A DNA stretch of 64,000 nt, from contig NZ_ATVQ01000002.1 in assembly GCF_000420805.1 (NCBI RefSeq), positions 1 to 64,000 of the forward strand, written 5' to 3'. The DNA comes from Yaniella halotolerans DSM 15476 (GTDB taxonomy: Bacteria > Actinomycetota > Actinomycetes > Actinomycetales > Micrococcaceae). Numbering within the stretch: the first letter of the stretch is position 1; the number at the start of each line of letters is the position of its first letter. A program made the position numbers and the translations under genes. The notes under the pieces are model-generated. The model saw only the letters and a list, made by a program, of their open reading frames with translations. It did no database searches and had not been told where the DNA came from. Of the stretch, positions 34,740 through 42,822 are shown piece by piece.

Positions 34740-36665
34740 TTAGTATCGACTCTTTGCCGCGTTGATCTTTTTCACATAGTCCTTGGTATCGTCGTACATG
34801 CCGTACTTGGCGACGCCCCCCGCGCCCTGGTAGTAGCCTGCGATGCCGACGTCGCCAGGGTTGTTGCTCTGGAGATGCCGGATGATCGCCACACCAGCGG
34901 TGATATTGTCCTGTGGGTCCATGAGATTGAGATCCCGGCCAACCAACTGTGAAGCCCATTCGCCTGAACTCGGAATAACCTGCATGGTGCCGATCGCGTT
35001 GGCAGGTGATACCGCAGTGGCGTCGAAACCCGATTCGATCTGTGCATGCGCTAGGGCGAGTGATGGATCAACGCCCATCGAGCTCGCGGTTGAGCGTACC
35101 ATTTCGCGAACCTGGCTGCGGGATGGCATCTGCGCATTGAGCAGCGCGCGCTTATTGTCGTTTGCATTTGCGACAACGTCTTGCGGGTAGGTTCTGTGGA
35201 GGAAAGTGTCTCCCACAAGTTGCTCAGCGTTACCGGATGAGGCAGTAGTGGTTGAGCTGGTGCCTGAGCCACTGAGCTTGAGTGTTTGGCCGGCACGGAT
35301 GATATCTGTGGATTTCATACTGTTGGCGCTGAGCAATTGCTGCAAGCTCAGGCCGTTGCGTGAGGCAATACCGGATAGGGTGTCTCCGGACTTGACCTTG
35401 TAGCTCGATGAACTTGCTGAGTTCGAAGTGCTGGAGCTTGAGTTTGCTGATGAACTCGTTGCCCCTGAGAGTTTGAGCGACTGACCGGCATAAATGTTAT
35501 CGCCACTTAGGTTGTTCGCACTGCGAAGGGTCGAAACACTGACGCCTTCCTTGGCCGCAATGCCAGAGAGTGTGTCACCGGATTTTACTTTATAAGTGCC
35601 ACTCGAGGTGGATCCGGCGGAGCTGGCGGTGCTGACCGATGAGACTGCCGAGCTACTCGAGCTTGAGCTATTCGAACCTGAGAGCTTGAGAGTCTGCCCG
35701 GGGAAAATAACTGAGGAGAGGGACAGGTTATTAGCCTTCAAAACGGTTGAAAGGGTGACATTGTTTCGTGCGGCTATTCCTGAAAGCGTATCGCCGGCTT
35801 TAACTGTGTAGCTGGAGGAAGAAGTCGAGGAGGAATCTGTCGAGGTTGTCGAGGAGCTAGTCCCGGAGAGTTTCAGCTGTTGCCCCGGGTAGATGACTGT
35901 TGACGCAGAAATACCGTTGGCTTTCAAAAGCGTTGACAAACTGACGTTCTGGCTCGCAGCAATGCCGGAGAGTGTGTCGCCCGACTTGACCTTGTACGAA
36001 CCGTTCGATGAGTTCGAGCTCGAGGTGTTTGACCCGGTTGACACCGAAGGCGAGGCCGAAGTGCCCGAAAGTTTCAAAGTTTGCCCCGGATAGATGATCG
36101 AGGACATCGACAGCCCGTTCGCACGGAGTAGTGATGACAGCCCCATGCCTTGCTTAGCGGCGATACCGGAAAGAGTGTCGCCAGCCTTAACAGTGTAGGA
36201 GTTTGATGAAGAGCTTGAGCCAGTCGAAGAAGAAGATGTAGTGGACTTGGATTCTCCGAGTTTGAGAACATCTCCAGGATAGATAACCGAGGACGCCTTG
36301 AGGCCATTCCACTTCAGCAGCTTCGAAAGAGATACTCCCTCAGCATGCGCAATATGGCCGAGGGTGTCACCTGCCTTCACCTTGTAGGTGGAGGGGGCCG
36401 TTCTGGCAGCCCGGAAGTTGGTTTGGGTGAATCGGGCTGGTAGTTGGACAGCTTGCTGATCAGCTGACAGGAGAGTGCTGTGCAGTTTGCTTTGCGCGGC
36501 GTTCACGTTGGTGGCAGTCGCTGGTTTCGGGCTCAGCGCCGTACCAGGTGCAGCAGCCACCGCAGGGGCAGCTGCTGCAGCAGAGCCCATCGCGAGTAGC
36601 GGCAGGGCCGATGTGGCAACCGCTGTTTTGTAGAACCGGGAAGCACCGGATGTACGGTCGATCAT
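34740..36665 (-). CDS. secreted lytic transglycosylase with six LysM repeats
   Basis: A 641-residue exported cell-wall hydrolase. A signal peptide occupies about 1-38 (LPLLAMGSAAAAA). Six LysM modules, at roughly 93-137, 157-200, 223-266, 285-329, 357-400 and 421-465, each read YKVK/YTVK-A/S-GDTLSGIA and end YPGQTLKLSG; Ser/Thr-rich linkers of 20-30 residues separate them. A C-terminal SLT domain (about 518-635) has catalytic Glu544 in AQIESGF, then IGTMQVIPS and AGYYQGAGG. LysM binds peptidoglycan; SLT cleaves the MurNAc-GlcNAc bond. ATG at 36665 has AGAGGA. The modules are near-identical, so repeat number may vary between strains. Confidence 0.93.
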   Translation of the reverse strand: MIDRTSGASRFYKTAVATSALPLLAMGSAAAAAPAVAAAPGTALSPKPATATNVNAAQSKLHSTLLSADQQAVQLPARFTQTNFRAARTAPSTYKVKAGDTLGHIAHAEGVSLSKLLKWNGLKASSVIYPGDVLKLGESKSTTSSSSTGSSSSSNSYTVKAGDTLSGIAAKQGMGLSSLLRANGLSMSSIIYPGQTLKLSGTSASPSVSTGSNTSSSNSSNGSYKVKSGDTLSGIAASQNVSLSTLLKANGISASTVIYPGQQLKLSGTSSSTTSTDSSSTSSSSYTVKAGDTLSGIAARNNVTLSTVLKANNLSLSSVIFPGQTLKLSGSNSSSSSSSAVSSVSTASSAGSTSSGTYKVKSGDTLSGIAAKEGVSVSTLRSANNLSGDNIYAGQSLKLSGATSSSANSSSSTSNSASSSSYKVKSGDTLSGIASRNGLSLQQLLSANSMKSTDIIRAGQTLKLSGSGTSSTTTASSGNAEQLVGDTFLHRTYPQDVVANANDNKRALLNAQMPSRSQVREMVRSTASSMGVDPSLALAHAQIESGFDATAVSPANAIGTMQVIPSSGEWASQLVGRDLNLMDPQDNITAGVAIIRHLQSNNPGDVGIAGYYQGAGGVAKYGMYDDTKDYVKKINAAKSRY

Positions 36666-36771
36666 TAAACGTATCCTCTTGCGTCAGGCACCTGCGCCAG
36701 GGGAAGTTCCTTTGTGCAACGTGTGACAAAAGTAGCGTCGAGGTGTACGTGATGAAAATGTTACATACGAG

Positions 36772-36801
36772 AATATACATGACTATTGGTGCAAATGTTA
36801 A
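36772..36801 (-). promoter_or_regulatory. promoter of the LysM transglycosylase gene
   Basis: On the reverse strand TTAACA (36801-36796) and TATATT (36777-36772) are 18 nt apart, close to the vegetative consensus. The start near 36765 would give a leader of about 100 nt. That leader contains a GC-rich imperfect hairpin (36683-36700) just before the RBS. I looked for a c-di-AMP riboswitch here and could not recognise one. Confidence 0.6.
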
Positions 36802-36883
36802 TAGAAGCTTCAAGTTTATTCCCGGATCAGCTCGAAGATAGGTTATTCACGGGATCCAATCGCAAAATCTTGAATATCTGCGA

Positions 36884-36889
36884 TACGGT
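36884..36889 (+). promoter_or_regulatory. -10 element of a candidate leaderless promoter (Rv2175c-type gene)
   Basis: TACGGT ends 6 nt before the GTG at 36896; no Shine-Dalgarno is present and no convincing -35. Confidence 0.35.
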
Positions 36890-36895
36890 AGAGAT

Positions 36896-37258
36896 GTGAA
36901 TCAAACACGTGATCTAGAAAATCTTGTTGGCAGCTGGCTAACGCTTCCAGACGTTGCAGAGCGCCTTGATGTAATTGTGACCCGAGTTCACAAGATGATT
37001 AAGGACAGACAACTTTTAGATATACGACTCGGCAACGATCGAATCCGCTATATCCCGGCTGCATTTCTCATGGAATCAGGCTTATTGAAGCCACTGCGTG
37101 GCACCATTACTGTGCTCGAGGACGCCGGCTTTGATGAGGAACAAATAGTCCGGTGGCTGTTTACGGAAGATGAGTCATTACCCGGACGCCCGATTGACGC
37201 TTTGCGAGCCGGACGAAAGACCGAAATCCGACGCCGCGCTCAAGCCATGGGTTGGTAG
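36896..37258 (+). CDS. Rv2175c-type winged-helix DNA-binding protein
   Basis: A 120-residue protein. The N-terminal winged helix (WLTLPDVAERLDVIVTRVHK, then RIRYIPAAFL) and C-terminal helical part (LRGTITVLEDAGFDEEQIVR) match the Rv2175c family, whose mycobacterial member is a DNA-binding substrate of PknL. Here it is separated from the kinase gene by the LysM transglycosylase gene, and is divergent from that gene. The N-terminus carries Thr4, which could be phosphorylated, but this is conjecture. The start is GTG at 36896. Target genes are unknown. Confidence 0.87.
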   Translation: MNQTRDLENLVGSWLTLPDVAERLDVIVTRVHKMIKDRQLLDIRLGNDRIRYIPAAFLMESGLLKPLRGTITVLEDAGFDEEQIVRWLFTEDESLPGRPIDALRAGRKTEIRRRAQAMGW

Positions 37259-37263
37259 GCGCT

Positions 37264-38340
37264 TTAGTTTTGTCGGCCGATGAGTCCAGATACGAGGTCT
37301 TCTAGGCCGGTTTTCACAGCATCTGGGACAGCGAGTCGGTCTAGCGCACCTTGTGTTTCGAGACTGAGTCGTTCGATTTCAGCTTCGACGGTGGTGCGTG
37401 CCCCAGAGCGCTCCAGCAGTTCCTGAATTTCTTGGACGCTGTGGGCGCTGTCTGCTGGATGCATCAAAAAGTTGTTGAGCATTCGAGCTTCTCTTTCACC
37501 GAGACTGCTGAGCGCGTGGGCCACCAGTTCTGTCCGCTTACCTTCTACCAGGTCGTCCCCGGAAGGTTTGCCAGTCAGTTCCGGGTCCCCGAATACGCCG
37601 AGCAAATCATCGCCGAGTTGGAAGGCCATACCCACAGGGAGGGAAAAGTCACGGTAGGCCGACAGGGTTGTGTCGTCAGCACCTGCTAAGACACCTCCGA
37701 GTTCAAACGGCCAGACGGCAGAGTAGTGTGCAGATTTATACTGCAACACCTTTCTGGCGCGCTCCAAAGCGACTCCGGAGTCATCTGGGATGTCTGCTTC
37801 GGCTAATATGTCGAGATATTGGCCGGTCATGACTTCGAATCGCATGGCGTGGAACGCTTCACGGGCCGGAGCCGCGAATGCTGTGGCATCGGCAGTGGTG
37901 GAGAAGATTTCTTCGCTGAGGCCAAGTGCTAAGTCACCTGCAAGAATGCCAGCTGAAACTCCGAAATGCGTGCCGTCCTGGACCCACTGATTGTCGTCAT
38001 GCAGATTCTGGAACCGCTTATGCACTGAGGCCTGTCCTCGTCGTGTGTCAGAGCGATCTAAAATGTCGTCGTGGATCAGAGCCGCAGCTTGGAAAAGCTC
38101 TAACGCAACACCAGCGTCGATAATTCTCGTGTCATCCGCATCGCCGCCAGCACCCTGCCAGCCCCACCATGCGAGAAGTGCGCGTAAGCGCTTACCTCCC
38201 TGTACCAGGTCAACGATCGATGTCACGAGCGGTTCGGCAGAATCTGAGATGGTGCGGGCTTGTTGTTGATATTCAGCTAACAATTCCTGCATCCGGCTAT
38301 GTAATGTGTTCCGGAACCACATCGCATCGATCGTTGTCAC
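37264..38340 (-). CDS. polyprenyl diphosphate synthase (trans-isoprenyl type)
   Basis: A 358-residue trans-prenyltransferase that condenses isopentenyl diphosphate onto allylic diphosphates. GGKRLRALL binds IPP; the first Asp-rich motif is HDDILDRSDTRRG (Asp91, Asp92, Asp95), and the second is QLGDDLLGVFGD. It corresponds by position to Rv2173 (IdsA2). Chain length (geranylgeranyl or longer, for menaquinone or carotenoids) cannot be told. The start is GTG at 38340, with AGGAG 10 nt upstream; the frame is open much further upstream, to 38928, but that part lies antisense to dinB and is not coding. It is convergent with the Rv2175c-type gene, with only 5 nt between stops. Confidence 0.9.
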   Translation of the reverse strand: MTTIDAMWFRNTLHSRMQELLAEYQQQARTISDSAEPLVTSIVDLVQGGKRLRALLAWWGWQGAGGDADDTRIIDAGVALELFQAAALIHDDILDRSDTRRGQASVHKRFQNLHDDNQWVQDGTHFGVSAGILAGDLALGLSEEIFSTTADATAFAAPAREAFHAMRFEVMTGQYLDILAEADIPDDSGVALERARKVLQYKSAHYSAVWPFELGGVLAGADDTTLSAYRDFSLPVGMAFQLGDDLLGVFGDPELTGKPSGDDLVEGKRTELVAHALSSLGEREARMLNNFLMHPADSAHSVQEIQELLERSGARTTVEAEIERLSLETQGALDRLAVPDAVKTGLEDLVSGLIGRQN

Positions 38341-38413
38341 TGTTTTGAATCTCCTGACTGACTGAAGCGAACGGCTTAAATCCTGACCCTTCAACCTTAC
38401 TGGGAGAACCGCG

Positions 38414-38419
38414 TAGAAT
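38414..38419 (+). promoter_or_regulatory. -10 element of a candidate leaderless promoter (dinB)
   Basis: TAGAAT ends 6 nt before the dinB ATG at 38426; no Shine-Dalgarno. I saw no clear LexA box in the 85-nt spacer. Confidence 0.5.
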
Positions 38420-38425
38420 TGGTAT

Positions 38426-39700
38426 ATGGTCTCTACGGGTCGAAGCACAACTCCCCGCCCTGAGTGGGCTGATAGTTCGTGGGACTCGACCATCTTACAT
38501 ATTGATATGGATGCTTTCTTTCTGTCGGTGGAGCTATTGGACCATCCAGAACTTCGGGGCATACCTGCCGTGGTGGGCGGTAATTCAGGTCGCTCGGTTG
38601 TGACTTCGCCGTCATACGAAGCACGGAAGTACGGAATCCGCTCGGCAATGCCGATGTCCCAGGCCCTGGCTTTATATCCGCGCCTAACAATTATCGAACC
38701 CACTCGTGATAAGTATTCACACGCCTCTAAGAAAGTTATGGGAGTGCTACACGACATCACCCCAAGCGTTGAACAGCTTTCTATCGATGAGGCATTTATT
38801 GATGTCAGTGGAGCTCGGCGACGACTCGGTACCCCGGCACAAATCGCTGCACTTATTAAGCAGCGAGTGCGTGCTGTCACTGGGCTCCCATCGACCGTTG
38901 GCGTAGCCGCGAACAAATCCGTTGCCAAGATAGCTTCGGATCATTCAAAACCCGATGGTCTGGGGGTGGTTCCAATCGAGCTAACCCAAGAGTACTTGGC
39001 ACCGCTGCCCGTCAACGTGATCTGGGGCGTTGGACCCAAGCTACATCAACGTCTGATGAATGCAGACATACATACAGTAGGCGAACTTGCCAAACAGGAT
39101 CCGCGGCGAATGCAACGATGGTTAGGCGCAATTGGGCCGCAGCTAGTAGCACTTGCATCTGGCGAAGATCCGAGAACTGTTGAACCGCGTCACGACTCAA
39201 AATCCGTATCGGTTGAGCACACATTTGAACGAGATATCGTCGATAATCAGGTGCTGGAAAAATATCTGCTTGATCTATCCTATGAGTGTTCGCGTCGGAT
39301 GCGCCAGGAGGGTCTCGTGGCTTGGGGCTTGAGCGTCAAAGTCAAAGATACTGAGCTTTCAACGCGTACAAAATCACTATCACTACAAAGTTCAGCTACT
39401 TCAGGTGCGGTGTTCTTTAAACAAGCAGTGCCGCTCTTGCAGATGCTAATGCAGCAGCGTTGGCATCCGGTACGTCTGCTCGGCGTAAGGGCTGATCGCT
39501 TGGCTGAGCCAGCGGTGCAGCACGAGGTACAAGAATCGCTTTTCGAAGATGACACTATTTTCGAACAGCCCGACGCAAGTCAAGACTGGATTTCGACTGA
39601 CCAAATTTTAGATGATGTAGCTAAGAAATTTCCTAGTGCAGCAATAAAACCCGCCACATTACTACAACATGAAAGACAACAGCGCATGTCAGACGGATAG
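38426..39700 (+). CDS. dinB: DNA polymerase IV (Y family)
   Basis: A 424-residue translesion polymerase. Palm motifs are ILHIDMDAFFLSVE (Asp27, Asp29) and LSIDEAFIDVSG (Asp121, Glu122); the fingers contain SYEARKYGIRSAMP; helix-hairpin-helix signals (VIWGVGPKLHQRL) are in the thumb, and a little-finger domain follows. The C-terminus has QESLFEDD, a QxSLF-type beta-clamp-binding motif. Divergent from the prenyl synthase gene. TAGAAT 6 nt upstream implies a leaderless mRNA. Confidence 0.94.
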   Translation: MVSTGRSTTPRPEWADSSWDSTILHIDMDAFFLSVELLDHPELRGIPAVVGGNSGRSVVTSPSYEARKYGIRSAMPMSQALALYPRLTIIEPTRDKYSHASKKVMGVLHDITPSVEQLSIDEAFIDVSGARRRLGTPAQIAALIKQRVRAVTGLPSTVGVAANKSVAKIASDHSKPDGLGVVPIELTQEYLAPLPVNVIWGVGPKLHQRLMNADIHTVGELAKQDPRRMQRWLGAIGPQLVALASGEDPRTVEPRHDSKSVSVEHTFERDIVDNQVLEKYLLDLSYECSRRMRQEGLVAWGLSVKVKDTELSTRTKSLSLQSSATSGAVFFKQAVPLLQMLMQQRWHPVRLLGVRADRLAEPAVQHEVQESLFEDDTIFEQPDASQDWISTDQILDDVAKKFPSAAIKPATLLQHERQQRMSDG

Positions 39701-39822
39701 GTGGTGAGTCACACACGTCACGGTGTGACAATATCAGCAAATCGTCAGGCAAAAACTCTAGAATAGAGTCAAACTCAACCGGAGATTCTCAGGGATTTTC
39801 GGCAGATTATGTGGAGGCAACA

Positions 39823-40209
39823 GTGGGCTTATCCGATAGAGAGAAAGAGGCATTTGCTGAGATTGAATCTCAGCTGATTTCCGACGATCCCAAATTCGCG
39901 TCGCAGATGCAGATGGGCAAGAAAGATTCGGCTCGCCGATTCTCTACCCGGAACATTGTTTTAGGCGTGTTAATGGCAACCGCCGGCATCGCCGTCCTGC
40001 TGACGGGCGTAACGATCGATGCAATTTGGTTGGGTATCGTTGGCTTCATCATTATGGGTGGGGGTATTTATCTAGCATCCAAACGGACGACTAAACCACC
40101 GAGTAAATCCGGCGGACGTGGTGGCTCCGCCAGTAATTCATCAACTTCAAATCAAAGTTTTATAGAAGGGCTGGAATCTCGCTGGGACGAGCGGCGCCGT
40201 CATCAATGA
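39823..40209 (+). CDS. DUF3040 small membrane protein
   Basis: A 128-residue protein. The N-terminus VGLSDREKEAFAEIESQLISDDP is the DUF3040 signature (quoted in two parts: VGLSDREKEAFAEIE, then SQLISDDP); two transmembrane segments follow (IVLGVLMATAGIAVLLTGV and IWLGIVGFIIMGGGIYL), then a Gly/Ser-rich cytoplasmic tail ending in ESRWDERRRHQ. Function unknown; the family is common near dinB and mraZ in actinobacteria. The start is GTG at 39823 with GGAGG at 6 nt; an alternative GTG at 39811 adds 4 residues. Confidence 0.85.
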   Translation: MGLSDREKEAFAEIESQLISDDPKFASQMQMGKKDSARRFSTRNIVLGVLMATAGIAVLLTGVTIDAIWLGIVGFIIMGGGIYLASKRTTKPPSKSGGRGGSASNSSTSNQSFIEGLESRWDERRRHQ

Positions 40210-40243
40210 TGTTCGCCATACCACTGGCGCCTGCCCTTTCATG

Positions 40244-40271
40244 GAAACCCGCAGTATCTACTGCGGGTTTT
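40244..40271. terminator. terminator hairpin after the DUF3040 gene
   Basis: AAACCCGCAGTA pairs with TACTGCGGGTTT around a 2-nt loop and is followed by TTCTG. It sits between the converging DUF3040 and lipoprotein genes and is nearly symmetric, so it may serve both. Confidence 0.85.
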
Positions 40272-40303
40272 CTGCTGTCTACATGACGGCAGCTCTGGCA
40301 GAT

Positions 40304-42349
40304 CTATTTCTGATCATCTTCGCTAGCTGACTCACCTTGGGTGTTTGAGCTTGTATCAGATATGTTGTCCGCGTCATCTTGCTGGTCATGGGGTTTTTCC
40401 AGTTGTGGATGCTCTGTGGGGGAGGGAATCGGTACATCTGGAAAGGGGCGTGCTTGATCGTATATACGCGCATGTTCCCAATCTGCCAGTGGAGTCGTGC
40501 GCGAATCTTCAGGATCTGTGCGGAGTGCCTTTGGGACCAATGGCGACCGAAAGATCTGGGTTTCGGTTAGTGTATCCTTCGGCCCTTGTACGTTATACGG
40601 TGCACCCTTCATGCTTTCCGACGAGTCTGCCCCGCTGTGATCGACAGTTCGCTTCCGCCAGATCAGCAGTGCGACGAATACGATGACTAGCAACGTGATT
40701 AATGCCAGCACTACCCAAACGGTGGTCATAGTTGGACCGCTTGCGGCCACCGTAAATGTGCCACTGGAGTCTTCGACCGTGACGGTTTGGTCCGTCAAGT
40801 CTCCGGACATCGTTCCACCTGAATGCATAGTTGGCAGTACTACATGGAACGTTGCAGACTCTTCCACACCGCCTCTGGCGAGTCCCCATATAGCAGACAA
40901 ATCGACGTCAAGGTTGTAGTCCGCCCATATGCCGACAAGTGGATCGTGCCGGAGCGTAATACTATCGCTAACGCCTTTTTCTTCGAGGTAAGTGTTGACC
41001 TGGCCGGCAAGCGCTTGAGCATCTTGTGCCTTAAACGAAGTGGTGTAGACGGTACTTCCATCTTGGCTAGAGGAACGAAAGGAACCGCTTCCTTGAGGAG
41101 GTTCGAAGCGCTCAGCTATGGCGTCCTCATGTTCTTCCGTCGTTTGATCAGTTAGAACGAATTCAAACGTCTGCTCCATACTTCCGTCGAAGTGTAAGTG
41201 CGTAGTGGAGGCCATGGAGTCCAAAGGCATACCCCGATTGAGCTCGAGCTGAAAATCGCCATCGCCCCGACGTTGGTCTACCAACTGCCAGTCGTCTGGA
41301 TAGTCGGTTTCGCCGTCCAATTGTTGAATATTAGTCGGGTCACAGATGGTGTCGCAAGTCCAGTCTGAACCAGAGTATTCGATGATGGTGTCTGGAGCAG
41401 CTTCCCCCACAGTCTCAGTAGCGCTAAAGGTTGCTTGCTCGTTTGCCAGCAAAGTTTGTAAGCCTTCTTCTACGGCCTCGACAGATTCGAAATTGGCCGA
41501 AACTTGTCGCACTTCAGCATTGTCGGAATCATGGTTTTCTGTTGCTCCAGAGTCTTCAACGGCACCGGTAACTCCCTCTTGGGCATTGAGGTTTTGTACC
41601 CGGTCAGTGATGAATCTATTTTGTACCGCGGCGTTGTCGGGGGAGACCTGGTATGACATGGCGATCTCAAAATCTCCTGATCCGAGGATTGCCAGGTCCA
41701 TGCCTAAATTATGGAACCGTCGATCATCTTGCAGACTGAAATTAATGCGGGGGAGAGAAGTGGAGGTCTCGATTTCATCGCCGTCATAGACAACGGAGGC
41801 GGTACCTCCGGAAGTCAGCACCGTGGTGCTTGCTGGCACAATGTCATCTTCGATCAGAGCGTTTGACGCCCAACCCATAAGGTCGTCGTTATAGAACGAT
41901 TCTTCGAAGATAATCGACGTCACCAACTGCTGCTCGTCTATTTGCACGTCCATCTCACGGGCCTCATCGGGTACATCTGAGGCGTCGAGTAGGGCCTTGA
42001 TTTTGTTTTCGTAGTCGCTGACATTATCGAAGTCCATTGTAAAAGTAGCGCTGTACCCAGCATCTTCCTGTTCAATGCCCTCGAAGGTCAGTACATCTGG
42101 AGTATGGTTTTTTAGTGCTTGGGCCGCGCCATCAACACCTCCGTCGAGGTTCTGAGCGTCTTCGTCGGCCATGGTCATTACGAATTGACGTTGCCCTGAA
42201 TGATCCTCCTGCAGTTTGAGCTGCGTATTCACGTCGGCGCCACAAGCCGTGAGAACGAGGGTGCCGAAGAAAGCGAAAAATGTGAGGAGTCGCGCTCTGG
42301 TGTTTGGTGGGAGCGCGGGGTCGGGCTTTGGTGGCGGTAATTGTTCCAA
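40304..42349 (-). CDS. large LppM-like (DUF3153) lipoprotein with C-terminal membrane anchor
   Basis: A 681-residue envelope protein. A signal sequence ends in lipobox LTAC with Cys36 as the lipidation site. A long extracytoplasmic part (about 37-540) contains two repeated DUF3153/LppM-like stretches (QLKLQEDHSGQRQFVMTM and FQLELNRGMPLDSM...MEQTFEFVLT). A hydrophobic helix at about 543-564 and a 117-residue acidic Pro-rich cytoplasmic tail follow, so both ends would be membrane-tethered. The start is TTG at 42349 with a poor RBS and no alternative in frame. It is divergent from mraZ across a 536-nt spacer. Role unknown; LppM in mycobacteria affects envelope and host interaction. Confidence 0.75.
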   Translation of the reverse strand: MEQLPPPKPDPALPPNTRARLLTFFAFFGTLVLTACGADVNTQLKLQEDHSGQRQFVMTMADEDAQNLDGGVDGAAQALKNHTPDVLTFEGIEQEDAGYSATFTMDFDNVSDYENKIKALLDASDVPDEAREMDVQIDEQQLVTSIIFEESFYNDDLMGWASNALIEDDIVPASTTVLTSGGTASVVYDGDEIETSTSLPRINFSLQDDRRFHNLGMDLAILGSGDFEIAMSYQVSPDNAAVQNRFITDRVQNLNAQEGVTGAVEDSGATENHDSDNAEVRQVSANFESVEAVEEGLQTLLANEQATFSATETVGEAAPDTIIEYSGSDWTCDTICDPTNIQQLDGETDYPDDWQLVDQRRGDGDFQLELNRGMPLDSMASTTHLHFDGSMEQTFEFVLTDQTTEEHEDAIAERFEPPQGSGSFRSSSQDGSTVYTTSFKAQDAQALAGQVNTYLEEKGVSDSITLRHDPLVGIWADYNLDVDLSAIWGLARGGVEESATFHVVLPTMHSGGTMSGDLTDQTVTVEDSSGTFTVAASGPTMTTVWVVLALITLLVIVFVALLIWRKRTVDHSGADSSESMKGAPYNVQGPKDTLTETQIFRSPLVPKALRTDPEDSRTTPLADWEHARIYDQARPFPDVPIPSPTEHPQLEKPHDQQDDADNISDTSSNTQGESASEDDQK

Positions 42350-42506
42350 GGTGTCGCTTTCAGTTGATTCAACGCCGTTTGGACATATCGACGCATGGCT
42401 GCTGCATCTATCTTAACGAGCCGAGGTCGTCGATGTGTCTGCACTGGCTATTTTGTTTTAGCGCGTTGGTCACTGCCAAAAGGTCGACGAGCAATGTTTT
42501 GTCATT

Positions 42507-42545
42507 CCCCACCTCGCTCCCTAAAGAGCCCCCACTTCTCTCCAC
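42507..42545 (-). promoter_or_regulatory. candidate second MraZ-box group, facing the lipoprotein gene
   Basis: On the reverse strand GTGGAG (42545-42540) and GTGGGG (42535-42530) are spaced exactly 10 nt, as in the mraZ operator, with a further GTGGGG at 42512-42507, out of the 10-nt phase. It lies about 160-195 nt upstream of the lipoprotein start. Confidence 0.4.
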
Positions 42546-42792
42546 TTGTTCAGGGAAGTGCGTATGCGGGTCAAAAATCCGACCGGAAATGGGCTTGTGG
42601 CCGAACTCTATTTACTTTTGTCACAGGCTTCACGCTGCGACGACACGCCCTCCAATTCCCTCCCCAAAGCGCTCCACTTCGGTCCATTCATCAGGAATTC
42701 TTTGAAATGCAGCGAATCTCATGCGCTTGGTGGGCGTGAGGGGGTGGATAAAAGGCAGCAATTCCCGCAAAATGGTACTTGAAATATTGATT

Positions 42793-42822
42793 GTGGGGGA
42801 AAGTGGGGTAAAGTGGAGGAAT
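42793..42822 (+). promoter_or_regulatory. MraZ operator: three GTGG(G/A)G boxes at 10-nt spacing
   Basis: GTGGGGGAAA, GTGGGGTAAA and GTGGAGGAAT follow one another without gaps, 64-93 nt before mraZ. Known MraZ proteins bind GTGGG-type repeats with one helical turn spacing and repress their own operon. The array overlaps a possible core promoter, TTGATT (42787-42792) and TAAAGT (42809-42814), 16 nt apart. Confidence 0.85.

Noticed and set aside
34740-36400. Regularly spaced repeats that resemble a CRISPR or tandem array
   Set aside because: They are in-frame LysM modules of one protein, about 65 codons apart, with diverged DNA.
36666-36765. Possible c-di-AMP riboswitch before the LysM cell-wall hydrolase gene
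   Set aside because: Such elements occur before actinobacterial wall hydrolases, but I could not find the conserved core here; the leader is also short.
38341-38928. Long N-terminal extension of the prenyl synthase
   Set aside because: It is antisense to dinB and has no prenyl-synthase features; GTG at 38340 has an RBS.
42304-42782. Several overlapping forward ORFs between the lipoprotein gene and mraZ
   Set aside because: They lack RBS, have irregular composition and overlap operator-like repeats; this is regulatory sequence.
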